Assembly: GCA_030626025.1 (NCBI GenBank)
Contig: DAOUPT010000019.1
Coordinates: forward strand, 1-55,065
DNA length: 55,065 bases
Direction of reading: 5' to 3'
Origin: Anderseniella sp.
Lineage (GTDB): Bacteria; Pseudomonadota; Alphaproteobacteria; Rhizobiales; Aestuariivirgaceae
Below, piece by piece: positions 44,300-52,930 of this stretch (positions are counted from its first letter, which is position 1; each line of letters starts with the position of its first letter). The translations under genes and the position numbers were made by a program. The notes under the pieces were generated by a model that saw only the letters and a program-made list of their open reading frames with translations, searched no databases and was not told the DNA's origin.

Positions 44300-45560
44300 A
44301 TTGCAGAATATCGCCGAATTGAACCTCCGACAATCCAACCGGTAACACAACAAATCCATCAGAACTGGCCAGAGGCAAAAGAGTCGCTGAACTGGCTTTT
44401 TGAAAGGCTTCAACAATTGGGCCGCCGTCTTGTGTTTTCCCGACAATGCGGGCGGGAACATATTCCTGACGCGCTGGTGAGCGTTTGCGCTTAAAGCTGG
44501 CTTGGGCCGGATAGCTGACAGGAGGACTGGCTTCAAGTCCGCTCAATTTTTCAATTATCGGGCGACCGATTAAAATCTGATTGATAAAGGCCGCTACTGG
44601 ATTTCCTGGCAGGCCAAGAAAAATACATTTTCCCAAGGTGCCGACAGTGACAGGTTTACCGGGTTTAATAGCAACTTTCATCACATGCAGTTCACCACCA
44701 AGATCCGTGACGATACCAGGCATATGGTCCTCATCGCCGACGGAAACACCGCCTGTGGTAATCACAATATCTGCTATTTCAGCAGCTTTGGCCGTCGCAC
44801 TTTTCAATAATTCATAATCATCTTCGATAGTACCCAGGTCGATAATTTCGATAGATGGCAGATCAAGTTGACTGGCAAGAGCATACCGATTGGAGTTGTA
44901 AATTTGCCCGGACTGCAATGTCTCACCTGGCAGGCGTAATTCAGAACCGGTTGAAAATATTGCCACGCGGACTTTGCGCCGGACTTTAATTTGGCTAAAA
45001 CCCTGGGCTGCCAATATGGCAATTTGGCGTGCTTCCAATAATGTCCCGCCAGCAACAATCAGATCGCCGGGCATGCAGTCTTCACCACTGGGGCGGATGT
45101 GGTTGCCAATCGGTGGACACTCATTAAAGGTGATGTGATTGTCTTTACGCTGGACTTTCTCCTGCATAATCACTGCATTGTAATTTGCCGGCACAAGTGC
45201 GCCGGTTAGAATACGTATTGCGCCAGTCGGGATATTATCGTCTGGTTTGGTATCTTTATCGCCAGCGGCCATTCGTCCGGTAATTTCTACTGTGTAAGGG
45301 CCATCGCCGGTTAAACCGGCAGTGTTGACCGCGTAGCCATCCATGGCCGAGTTGTTAAAATTGGGCAACGGTAAACAAGCTTGCATATCGTCAACAATGC
45401 TGCGCCCCCGCGCATTATGCAAATCAACGGTTTCTGCCTCGGCAATTGGGCTGGCCAGAGCAAGTCCCTTGGCGATCGCCACATCAATAGGTAACAGATT
45501 GTCACCGCCACAGCAATCTTGTGCCTGTTCAGTACTCTTGTGTAAAGGTTCGGCCGTCAT
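44286..45560 (-). CDS. moeA: Molybdopterin molybdenumtransferase MoeA
   Basis: 424 residues with a CGGAG ribosome site. Landmarks: LPNFNNSAMDGYAV, PTGAIRILTGALVPA, IMQEKV, IFSTGSEL, GQIYNSNRYAL, ITTGGVSVGDEDH, MKVAIKPGKPV and GLPGNPVAAF. It inserts molybdate into adenylylated molybdopterin. It lies 27 bases after the CRP/FNR gene on the same strand, so the two are probably cotranscribed; a dedicated copy for the neighbouring molybdoenzyme is a reasonable inference. Confidence 0.93.
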   Translation of the reverse strand: MTAEPLHKSTEQAQDCCGGDNLLPIDVAIAKGLALASPIAEAETVDLHNARGRSIVDDMQACLPLPNFNNSAMDGYAVNTAGLTGDGPYTVEITGRMAAGDKDTKPDDNIPTGAIRILTGALVPANYNAVIMQEKVQRKDNHITFNECPPIGNHIRPSGEDCMPGDLIVAGGTLLEARQIAILAAQGFSQIKVRRKVRVAIFSTGSELRLPGETLQSGQIYNSNRYALASQLDLPSIEIIDLGTIEDDYELLKSATAKAAEIADIVITTGGVSVGDEDHMPGIVTDLGGELHVMKVAIKPGKPVTVGTLGKCIFLGLPGNPVAAFINQILIGRPIIEKLSGLEASPPVSYPAQASFKRKRSPARQEYVPARIVGKTQDGGPIVEAFQKASSATLLPLASSDGFVVLPVGLSEVQFGDILQFIPH

Positions 45561-45587
45561 TTTTGAAACTCCGGGTTTTACAGGATT

Positions 45588-46259
45588 TTAGAGGGTTTTA
45601 CCATTGGCCAGCTGGCGCAGGGCCGGTTCATTGAGAATATGAACCTCATCGGCATCATCAGAGTCAATGAACTGCATTTTTCTGAGTTTCGAAAACGCCC
45701 GGGAAAGTGTTTCCACCCGCAGTCCCATATAATCTGCAATATCAGTGCGTCGCAGTCTCAGGCAGACTGTGAGTTGGCGTCCTAATTGTTGCCGTTTTCG
45801 ACACTCAAAAATGAATGATGCCAGTTTCTCTACAGCTGATTTTCGTGCAAGATCAACGCTGTGCTGCGCCGCATACAAATGCTGTCTGGCCTGATTGGAG
45901 CTCTGTTCGATTTGAAATTGGGTGCTGTCGCGTTGCATTGTCTCGAAGTCATCACCGTTATACAGACTGGCTGTAACCGGTAGAATGCAAACCAGCTTTC
46001 CTGATGCTTTGCTGAAATGGCGGGTATCCAGAACATCACCCTCAAAAAATATGACTGAAATTGTCTGGCGTCCATCGCCAAGCATGTGTTGTAGTCCAAC
46101 AGCGCCTTTGGTTACCACAAGAATGGGAAGGTTACGAAATGCATCACAATCAAGCACGGTATCCTGTTCAAACGAGTTGAGTGTTGGTGCATTAACCCGG
46201 ACAGAACTGCTATGAGCCTCTGCAGTCTTGTATTCGTCAATATAAGCTAATTGTGTCAT
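45588..46259 (-). CDS. CRP/FNR-family transcriptional regulator (FixK/DNR type)
   Basis: 223 residues. An N-terminal cyclic-nucleotide-binding-like barrel is followed by a helix-turn-helix RRTDIADYMGLRVETLSRAFSKL. The ETLSR recognition helix has the E-x-x-S-R pattern that reads TTGA half-sites. The N-terminal Cys cluster of oxygen-sensing FNR is absent, so it resembles FixK, DNR or NnrR, which respond indirectly or through haem/NO. TTGAC-N4-GTCAA sites before all three respiratory operons make it their likely activator. Confidence 0.88.
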   Translation of the reverse strand: MTQLAYIDEYKTAEAHSSSVRVNAPTLNSFEQDTVLDCDAFRNLPILVVTKGAVGLQHMLGDGRQTISVIFFEGDVLDTRHFSKASGKLVCILPVTASLYNGDDFETMQRDSTQFQIEQSSNQARQHLYAAQHSVDLARKSAVEKLASFIFECRKRQQLGRQLTVCLRLRRTDIADYMGLRVETLSRAFSKLRKMQFIDSDDADEVHILNEPALRQLANGKTL

Positions 46260-46343
46260 TTCATTTTACCCTGAACGATCAGGCACCAGATATCGGGAAA
46301 AGAGGCACCAGTCTGAAAATATGAAAAAACTATAAGGCCTGCT

Positions 46344-46413
46344 TGTAACGCCAGTATTTCATTGGATGGATTAATTGTGAAGAAATGTAACGATATGTAA
46401 CGATATGTAACGG
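46344..46413. promoter_or_regulatory. Helically phased TGTAACG direct repeats upstream of the CRP/FNR gene
   Basis: ATGTAACG occurs three times at exactly 10-bp spacing (46385, 46395, 46405), plus a fourth TGTAACG at 46344. They lie 85-154 bases before the regulator's start codon, in the gap shared with the 3' end of the histidine kinase gene. Direct repeats at about one helical turn are typical of OmpR/PhoB-type response regulator sites; such a regulator is encoded at 48825. Confidence 0.65.
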
Positions 46414-46431
46414 AATTGTTTCGGTTAGCTT

Positions 46432-48642
46432 TTAGCGGTTATCGACGTTTGACCCGATCATGGCATGTACGGTATTTGCCAGCAACGCTGGTTCGAATGG
46501 TTTATCCATGAAACCAATGGGCTCAAATTGTTTAAACTCAAGCTCTGCCGGCTGATAAGCTGAATATATAATAATTGGGCAATCAGGGCGCAATTTTCGC
46601 ACCGCAACACAGACATCCTGACCGCTTAGTTCCGGCATTACGAAATCAGTTATGACCAGATCAAAACGTTTCGGTGTTTTTTCAAATGCCGTAAGAGCCG
46701 TTTGCGGGTCGGTAAAGGCTTCAACCTCATAATTCAGGCGGCGCAGTATAGTGGCACAAGTTGCAACGACCTCAGGTTCATCATCAATAAGTAAAATCAC
46801 GCCAGTGCCGCTGATCAGTTCATCTGATTGCGAACTGATTTCCACCACCGGCTCAACCTCAGGCATTGTAATCTGGAAGTGGCACCCCCTGGCCCCGTCA
46901 CTTTCCACTGAAATCTCGCCACCCATTTCGGTCACAAGGCTTGCAACAACAGACAAACCAAGTCCGGTTCCCTTGCCGGCGCGTTTGGTGGTAAAGAATG
47001 GAGTGAAAATTTCTTCTTGTATTTTTTTCGGTATCCCCGGGCCATTATCAGTAACACTCAAGGCTATGCGTTGTTGTTCATCGGTGGTTTGTGGCAAGCG
47101 GTGTGCTTTGAGAGTGATTTTACCACCGTTGGCACCAATGGCTTCTGCTGCATTGGAGCATAAATTCATCAAGACCTGATGTAGTCTTGTAGGGTCAGCA
47201 TGTACTGACAGAGTGTCGTCTTTAACATCGCATTCCAGCTCAATATTTGGCTGTGTTGAGGCGCGGATCAAACGCAGGACTTCTGACATTAGCGCGCCAA
47301 CTCTCAAAGTTATCGCTTTGCCCGGCTGGCGGCGGGCAAATGCTAATATCTGCCCGACCAGATGTCGGGCGCGCTTGGCGGCAATCTCGATTTGCTCTAA
47401 TTCCTGCGCAAATTCGCCTTGTTCGGGTGCGTCCAGACGGGCTAGATGTACATTGCCCAAAATAGTTGTCAGCACATTGTTGAAATCATGGGCAACACCA
47501 CTTGCCAGCAACCCGACGGCTTCCATTTTTTGGGCGCGCAGAATATGTTCGCTGGCTTTTTTGTGTTCGGTCACGTCTTCGCCCAAGCCAATAAAATGAG
47601 TGATTTTTCCAGTATCATCGCGAAGTGGTAAAATAACAGTTTCTGCCCAGTAGCTGCTGCCATCCCTTTTCAGGTTACGAAAAGTACCATGCCAGGCCTC
47701 ATTGTTTTGCAGTTGGGTAGAGATGTCATCATAAGCACCAGACGAGATGTCTCCCGATTGTAGAAACTTTGGTGTTTTGCCTAAAACATCGGTTGGTTTA
47801 TAACCGGTTAGTTCGCAAAACTTGTTATTGACGTACTCAATTTTTTGCCTGGTATCGGTGATGATAATGGTTGCAGGGCTTTGATCAACGGCGCGCTGGA
47901 ACTTTTTGGCAACAAGTTCAGCGGCGCGGCGCACGGTCAATTCAGCTGACAGTTTTTTGATCGTCTGTTGCAGTTCTCGCAGTAGGAGAAAAAACATGCC
48001 GTATAAAATCAGGGCAACGATTGCCAGCACACCAACAAAAAAGAACCCTGTTTTGACCAGTTCGTTGCCCTCATTTACCGCTTCGGCAATGGTGCCAGTA
48101 GCGGCACGGCGTTCTTTTTCCAGATAACCGTCTAGAGCAAGCATCGCTTCGATGGCCAGAGTGTCATCAACTTTAACACGTGCATCCGTTCGTGATGGCG
48201 ACCAGTTTTCCTGGGCTGCTTTTTGGGCGATCGGTAGTTTGGTTTCATATATGGCAATGGTTTTTACGATTGCCTTTAGGTGGCCAAGCTCATATTGGCT
48301 GGCACCACTTACCTGATATTCTGCAACTGTTGCACGGAAGGTCTCCAGTTGTTTTTGCAGGCGTTCGAGGTAAAGATGATCTTTCCGCAACACGTAGTTT
48401 TTAAAGTTGTGGATAATGCCGCCATAGCCAAGATGAGCCCTTATACGGCTGAGGAGTTCGCCGCGGCGGGCGGCCTGCTCGGCATAGGTATGCCAGCGTG
48501 TATCGATATTATAAAAGCGTTTCTGGGTCTGGCCTCCCAGATAAAGGCCAACCAAAACCGTCGAAATCAGTAAGAATGCTGCACCAAGCCCGGAAAGAAG
48601 GAGTCGCAATGGCAGGCGGGGCTTGTTGAAATCGGAGTCCAT
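46432..48642 (-). CDS. Hybrid sensor histidine kinase with PAS and receiver domains
   Basis: 736 residues. Membrane spans at about 12-36 and 195-222 flank a periplasmic sensor region. A PAS/PAC domain (about 240-360, IIITDTRQKIEYVNNKFCELTGYKP) is followed by the kinase core with His385 (VAHDFNN), ATP-binding motifs NAAEAI, DNGPGI and GKGTGLGL, and a C-terminal receiver with Asp666 (LVITDFVMPELSG) and Lys in MDKPF. No Hpt domain, so it may phosphorylate its own receiver or pass phosphate to the divergent regulator at 48825. The signal is not evident; location suggests the substrate or redox state of the locus. Confidence 0.9.
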   Translation of the reverse strand: MDSDFNKPRLPLRLLLSGLGAAFLLISTVLVGLYLGGQTQKRFYNIDTRWHTYAEQAARRGELLSRIRAHLGYGGIIHNFKNYVLRKDHLYLERLQKQLETFRATVAEYQVSGASQYELGHLKAIVKTIAIYETKLPIAQKAAQENWSPSRTDARVKVDDTLAIEAMLALDGYLEKERRAATGTIAEAVNEGNELVKTGFFFVGVLAIVALILYGMFFLLLRELQQTIKKLSAELTVRRAAELVAKKFQRAVDQSPATIIITDTRQKIEYVNNKFCELTGYKPTDVLGKTPKFLQSGDISSGAYDDISTQLQNNEAWHGTFRNLKRDGSSYWAETVILPLRDDTGKITHFIGLGEDVTEHKKASEHILRAQKMEAVGLLASGVAHDFNNVLTTILGNVHLARLDAPEQGEFAQELEQIEIAAKRARHLVGQILAFARRQPGKAITLRVGALMSEVLRLIRASTQPNIELECDVKDDTLSVHADPTRLHQVLMNLCSNAAEAIGANGGKITLKAHRLPQTTDEQQRIALSVTDNGPGIPKKIQEEIFTPFFTTKRAGKGTGLGLSVVASLVTEMGGEISVESDGARGCHFQITMPEVEPVVEISSQSDELISGTGVILLIDDEPEVVATCATILRRLNYEVEAFTDPQTALTAFEKTPKRFDLVITDFVMPELSGQDVCVAVRKLRPDCPIIIYSAYQPAELEFKQFEPIGFMDKPFEPALLANTVHAMIGSNVDNR

Positions 48643-48741
48643 CTTGCTATCTGTTCATAACCATGACACCATGGCAAGAGCTAAGATAATTGTCTAAGAA
48701 CAAACTTGTTACGTGTTATGAAATTGCCAGAATTTTAATTA

Positions 48742-48785
48742 AATCAGCCTGCAATCAGGTGTAGTCACCTGATTGCAGGCTGATT
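48742..48785. repeat. 44-nt perfect hairpin between divergent kinase and regulator genes
   Basis: A 20-bp arm starting AATCAGCCTGCAATC (48742-48761) is exactly complementary to 48766-48785, with the 4-nt loop TAGT. It lies 39 bases before the response regulator start and about 100 before the kinase start, in their shared promoter region. No T-run follows on either strand. Confidence 0.85.
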
Positions 48786-48824
48786 AGTTCTAAATGATGA
48801 CAAGCCCTAGGTGTGCATGGTTAA

Positions 48825-49559
48825 ATGAGAGAAAAAATCCTCATCGTAGATGATGATCCCCAGATCATATCTTTTCTGTCCCGGTATCTTGAAAAGCAGG
48901 ATTTCGTACCTGTTTGCGCAACAACCGGTGCTGAAATGCGTGATATTCTGGCCCATGAAAAGATTGACCTGTGCGTGCTTGATGTGGGCCTTCCAGATGC
49001 CGATGGTTTCGAGTTAACCCGCGAAATTCGCCGCACATCAAGTTTGCCGATTATTGTGCTCAGTGTCCGTAATGAAACATTTGACCGGGTATTCGGACTT
49101 GAATTTGGCGCTGATGACTATGTCACCAAGCCTTTTGAACCACGCGAACTTGTGGCCCGTATCCGGACCATTTTACGCCGGTCGGCCAGTGAAAAGGCTT
49201 TGGCGCAGAACGGTGGATCAGGACGGGAGCTTTTGCAATTTGGTACATGGGTGATGAATGTCGGAGCTCGCAGTCTTGATGATGCTGAAACCGGCGCAAG
49301 TGCAGGTTTGACCAGTACGGAGTTTGATCTCCTCAAGGCCCTTATCGAACACCCCAAAACGGTTTTGAGCCGTGATCAGTTACTCGATTTTGTACGCGGT
49401 CAAGATTTCGTTGTTGGTGACCGGGCCGTCGATGTTCACATCATGCGCCTGCGCAAAAAGATAGAACCAAACAAAAGCGAACCCCGTTACATCAAAACGG
49501 TTCATGGCATCGGTTACTATTTTGTAGATGACGTGGTGCGTTTTACCAAAACAGTATAA
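48825..49559 (+). CDS. OmpR-family response regulator
   Basis: 244 residues. The receiver domain has DDDP, phosphoacceptor Asp53 (CVLDVGLPDADGF), the conserved Ser in VLSVR and Lys in VTKPFEP. The winged-helix output has LTSTEFDLLKALIEHP, VLSRDQLLDFVRG, DRAVDVHIMRLRKKIE and YIKTVHGIGYYF. Divergent from the hybrid kinase, its probable partner. The phased TGTAACG repeats at 46385 are a candidate target. Confidence 0.92.
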   Translation: MREKILIVDDDPQIISFLSRYLEKQDFVPVCATTGAEMRDILAHEKIDLCVLDVGLPDADGFELTREIRRTSSLPIIVLSVRNETFDRVFGLEFGADDYVTKPFEPRELVARIRTILRRSASEKALAQNGGSGRELLQFGTWVMNVGARSLDDAETGASAGLTSTEFDLLKALIEHPKTVLSRDQLLDFVRGQDFVVGDRAVDVHIMRLRKKIEPNKSEPRYIKTVHGIGYYFVDDVVRFTKTV

Positions 49560-49898
49560 ATCATCGAAAACCATCAAAAAAAATTTCTCGGTCGCCCCGA
49601 TGGTGAATTGAACTCAATTGTTATAAAAATCAAATAGTTACGTGGTGTCGTGTGCATTATGTGAGCACACAGAGGCTAGGTTTAATCCATTTTATATGAT
49701 GACGGACAAGTTAGCCCACAGATCGGGAGCTGGCGATTGTCTACTTTTCAAATTTACAAGAGTAATTTGCAAGTTTTGCTTTCTGTAGATGTCAGACATT
49801 TTGATGTGTCCACTGTCTGACATCAGCGCCTATGGGACAGATTGGCGGTATTGCATAAGAGAGTGTTTTTAGCTCATCGTAGCCATTAAGGAGCAAAG
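49560..49898. other. Gene-free gap holding the left part of an IS element
   Basis: 339 bases without a convincing gene. It contains GTGTGC/GCACAC (9-nt spacer) near 49650 and the perfect 11-bp dyad GATGTCAGACA / TGTCTGACATC at 49788-49798 and 49814-49824. The latter lies about 75 bases before the transposase start and probably marks sequence belonging to the insertion element. A good AAGGAG site precedes the transposase gene. Confidence 0.6.
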
Positions 49899-50264
49899 AT
49901 GAGAAAAAAACACGGGACACGGCGCACAGCGTCAGAGAAGACAATCAAAGACATTCGCCGCGCGACGCGCAAAGAGTATTCAGCCGAGGAGAAAATCCGC
50001 ATTGTGCTGGACGGTTTGCGAGGCGAAGAAACCATTGCTGAGCTTTGTCGCCGCGAAGGCATTGCCCAGAGCATTTATTACAAGTGGTCAAAGGAGTTTC
50101 TGGAAGCTGGCAAACGCCGACTGGCTGGTGATACAGCCCGAGCGGCATCGACAGGCGAGGTCAAACACCTGCGTCGTGAAGCGCATGAGCTGAAAGAGGT
50201 TGTGGCTGAACAGGCTCTGGAATTACGCCTGCTTAAAAAAAGCATGATCGGCCCCTCTCGGTGA
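49899..50264 (+). CDS. IS3-family transposase OrfA
   Basis: 121 residues with an AAGGAG site. The HTH (YSAEEKIRIVLDGLRGEETIAELCRREGIAQSIYYKWSKEF) and a Leu-zipper-like tail ending LRLLKKSM are those of IS3-type OrfA. A run of seven A at 50235-50241 before G resembles the IS3 frameshift site. Downstream of it a segment with the hairpin GGTGATGC/GCATCACC (50260-50277) replaces the expected short tail, so OrfA ends early with a changed C-terminus (IGPSR) and the orfB remnant is in the same frame instead of the -1 frame. Confidence 0.85.
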   Translation: MRKKHGTRRTASEKTIKDIRRATRKEYSAEEKIRIVLDGLRGEETIAELCRREGIAQSIYYKWSKEFLEAGKRRLAGDTARAASTGEVKHLRREAHELKEVVAEQALELRLLKKSMIGPSR

Positions 50265-50306
50265 TGCAAGCATCACCTGCCGCGTAATAGATGGGGGCGA
50301 AGACGA

Positions 50307-50375
50307 ATGAGATACCCTGGAACAGAAAAACTTGAGATCATCCGGATCGTTGAGCAGTCTCACCTGCCAGCAAAG
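50307..50375 (+). pseudogene. IS3-family OrfB remnant (first 23 codons)
   Basis: MRYPGTEKLEIIRIVEQ and the next few residues match the start of OrfB in this IS group. After SHLPAK the sequence changes to unrelated residues and stops at 50513, so the DDE catalytic domain is lost. Confidence 0.75.
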
Positions 50376-50663
50376 TCCAGAGGGCCTGTTGACGATCATG
50401 AGCTGTTCCCGATTAAGGCGATCAAATGTCGTTTTTCCAAGTTCCACTTTCAGTTTCTTCAATGCGGACGCTTTGGAGCGTCGGAGTGGAGGAAGATAAA
50501 AGAGATATTCTGATCGATTTAAATGATCGATTTTTCTTCAATAAATTTGTGATGGGGCCAGCATTTTTGGCTGGATTCAAGGCGTCATTCCGCGTTATGC
50601 TGCTAGAAAAATATGCTGGGTTTATGGTGAGGTTTGCTAAGGAAACAAATTTGGGGACTCAAG
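50376..50663. other. Degenerate gap between IS remnant and hlyD-like gene
   Basis: 288 bases with no recognised gene. A frame of 82 codons (50426-50674) overlaps the hlyD start and has no family signature or ribosome site. The segment CTGCTAGAAAAATATG and neighbouring AT-rich sequence may include the promoter for the secretion genes, but no clear -35/-10 pair was found. Confidence 0.4.
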
Positions 50664-51995
50664 ATGAAGTTTAACCAAGACGATTTAGACTTTGCGACTG
50701 AATATAATGCTGCTGTGCATAAGGGGCCGCCAAAGGGGACGCCTGTTTTTTTGTTTTCGTGTTTGGCGTTGTTTGGCGCATTTTTTATATGGGCAAGCTG
50801 GGCTGAACTTGACGAGGTCACCAGAGGGGAGGGGCGAGTTATTTCTTCGGGAAAAAACCAGGTTGTGCAAAGCCTTGAAGGGGGGCTTATCAAGGAAATT
50901 TTCGTAAAGGCTGGCTCAATCGTTAAAAAGGGAGACATTCTCCTGAGAATTGACGACACTGGGTTTTCTGCAAACCTTGGTGAAATTAAAGCTAAACGGT
51001 TCAGCTTATTAGCCCAAATCACACGGTTGGAGCAGGAAGCGTCCATTGACGATGTTAAGAGTTTAAAATTTTCTGCATTTTTGCAAAACAAGGCTCCTGA
51101 AAATGTAAATTCTCAGATGAGACTTTTTGAGGCGAGAAAGCATAGTTTGCAAGCCCAGACACTAATTCTAACAGAACGCATATCTCAACGTGAACACGAA
51201 TTAGATGAGCAAATGTTAAATTTAGAACGTCTTAAAAAGACGTTTAAACTGGCAAAAGAAGAAGAAGAATTAAAAGCCCCCCTTGTTCGCAGCGGTGTGG
51301 TTCCGAAAACAGACTTGCTTCGGCTGATGAGGGAAATTGCCGATATAGAAGGGCAAATCCTTGTTGGAAACAAAACTATACCTCGTTTGGAAGCCTCAAT
51401 TCGAGAGGCAAAAGCTCTGAAAAATGAACAAAGTATTAATTTTCGCCAAAAAGCCCAGGCCGAATTAAGCGAAAAACAAAGCGAAATGGCAGTTATCATG
51501 GAAACACTGCGAGCCGCACAAGACAGGGTGACCCGAACAGATTTTCGTGCCCCTGTCGGGGGTATAGTAAATGTCTTGAATGTAAATACTGTTGGAGAGG
51601 TTGTTAAAGCTGGCGAGACCCTTGTTGAGATCGTTCCACAAGCGACTACTTTGCAAATAGAAGTGAAAGTTAAACCAAGTGACATCGCTTTTATCCATCC
51701 AAATCAGCCTGCTCTTGTGAAAATAACCGCTTATGATTTTTCAATTTATGGTGGTTTGGATGGCACAGTTGCGCAGATTTCTGCGGATAGTTCTATTGAT
51801 GAGCGGACTCGAGAAGTTTTTTATCTCGTAACAGTTAAAACTCGAACTAACCAATTAAATGAACCTAAACAAAATTTGATTATATTCCCGGGGATGGTCG
51901 CCAGTGTCGACATTCTAACGGGGAAAAAAAGTGTTCTTGCGTATCTTCTTAAGCCAATCAACAAAGCAAGGAATGAAGCTTTGCGAGAGCGCTAG
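50664..51995 (+). CDS. HlyD-family type I secretion periplasmic adaptor (LapC/PrtE-like)
   Basis: 443 residues from the ATG at 50664, whose ribosome site is weak. One N-terminal membrane span (residues 28-45) is followed by a barrel-lipoyl segment (TRGEGRVISSGKNQVVQSLEGGLIKEIFV), long coiled coils (about 90-280) and a C-terminal beta domain with the HlyD signature around VKPSDIAFIHPNQPALVKITAYDFSIYGGLDG. Pairs with an ABC ATPase and TolC, neither of which is in the window. AT-richer codon use than upstream genes. Adhesin and LapG-like genes nearby point to adhesin export. Confidence 0.88.
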   Translation: MKFNQDDLDFATEYNAAVHKGPPKGTPVFLFSCLALFGAFFIWASWAELDEVTRGEGRVISSGKNQVVQSLEGGLIKEIFVKAGSIVKKGDILLRIDDTGFSANLGEIKAKRFSLLAQITRLEQEASIDDVKSLKFSAFLQNKAPENVNSQMRLFEARKHSLQAQTLILTERISQREHELDEQMLNLERLKKTFKLAKEEEELKAPLVRSGVVPKTDLLRLMREIADIEGQILVGNKTIPRLEASIREAKALKNEQSINFRQKAQAELSEKQSEMAVIMETLRAAQDRVTRTDFRAPVGGIVNVLNVNTVGEVVKAGETLVEIVPQATTLQIEVKVKPSDIAFIHPNQPALVKITAYDFSIYGGLDGTVAQISADSSIDERTREVFYLVTVKTRTNQLNEPKQNLIIFPGMVASVDILTGKKSVLAYLLKPINKARNEALRER

Positions 51996-52917
51996 GTTTT
52001 CGCGGTTTTCCACTTTTAGCAAAACAGCATCCCTGATTTTACCTTTGATTGCGTTTTCTGGTTACGTTTCTCCTTCATTTGGTTTGCCGAATTTACCGGC
52101 AAAAAATATCCAGTCAACCAACCCCCAGCCAGTCCAACGTTATGGTGCTGGTGGTATATTTGGGTCTTTGGAAATTAGTACAAATTTGGGCGGCGGCAAA
52201 GTCGCATGGAATGGGTTACTGAAACGACTTGATGCCGAGACGTCAGATTATAGCGCATGTGACCGGGGTGCATCCTCATGCAACACCCGTGTTCAAGCCT
52301 GGCGCAAAGGAATTCAAGAAGCTAAATCGTTTTCATCTACTTGGAAAAAGCTCGACTACATTAATCGCCTTGCCAACCGGCTGATACGTTATCGTGACGA
52401 CATCGATCAATTTCAAAAAGCCGACTATTGGGCAACACCGATACAATCCATATCGGGTAAAGGCGACTGTGAGGATTACGCAATTGCAAAATTTGCTGCT
52501 CTCACCGAGTTGGGTTTTGCTCCTCAAGATTTAAAACTTGTTGTTGTGCAAGATACCAGGCGCAAACTTGCTCATGCGGTTCTCGCGTTCAAGTTTAACA
52601 ACCTGACAATTATATTGGATAATTTATCCAATAATCTCAAATCACACACAGAGATTAGCAACTATCGGCCAATTTACTCAATCAACCGTACTGGCTATTG
52701 GATGAATGTAGCTGTCAAAATCCGCGACACTCGGATTGCAAAAATACAAGCCAAAGAAGTATTGAAACAGGTTTCGGCCTTAAAGAACAGTAAAGCTGCG
52801 ACGAGTCAAAACGGATTCCGCGGCTCATTTACTGAAAGCGAACAAGACTTGTTTCTGCCTGTTTCATTCAAACAGCAACCAGTTACAAAAGTTCAATTCA
52901 GCCCCGCCGAAATTTAA
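51973..52917 (+). CDS. Bacterial transglutaminase-like cysteine protease, LapG-like
   Basis: 314 residues from the ATG at 51973, which overlaps the adaptor gene by 23 bp; the start is not certain because AGGA abuts it. A signal peptide (TASLILPLIAFSGYVSPSFG) is followed by the BTLCP fold with a catalytic triad Cys166 (GKGDCEDYAIAKF), His201 (LAHAVLAF) and Asp216 (IILDNLS). LapG proteases release LapA-type adhesins by cleaving a dialanine site near their N-terminus under c-di-GMP control. Coupling to the secretion adaptor and a nearby RTX adhesin supports that role. Confidence 0.88.
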   Translation: MKLCESARFSRFSTFSKTASLILPLIAFSGYVSPSFGLPNLPAKNIQSTNPQPVQRYGAGGIFGSLEISTNLGGGKVAWNGLLKRLDAETSDYSACDRGASSCNTRVQAWRKGIQEAKSFSSTWKKLDYINRLANRLIRYRDDIDQFQKADYWATPIQSISGKGDCEDYAIAKFAALTELGFAPQDLKLVVVQDTRRKLAHAVLAFKFNNLTIILDNLSNNLKSHTEISNYRPIYSINRTGYWMNVAVKIRDTRIAKIQAKEVLKQVSALKNSKAATSQNGFRGSFTESEQDLFLPVSFKQQPVTKVQFSPAEI

Positions 52918-52930
52918 GAACAGTTAACCC

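Larger units (their letters stand above)
49788..50375 (+). mobile_element. Truncated IS3-family insertion element
   Basis: It comprises an upstream dyad (49788-49824), an intact orfA and only the first 23 codons of orfB. Nothing recognisable of the integrase core or right terminal repeat follows before the hlyD-like gene, so the element is immobile. True ends could not be defined without a reference copy. Confidence 0.75.

Noticed and set aside
46385-46413. Possible CRISPR or minisatellite
   Set aside because: Repeat unit is 10 bp without spacers and only three tandem copies; better explained as phased regulator sites.
50426-50674. 82-codon frame before the hlyD-like gene
   Set aside because: It overlaps the adaptor start in another frame, includes IS-flank sequence and shows no family signature.
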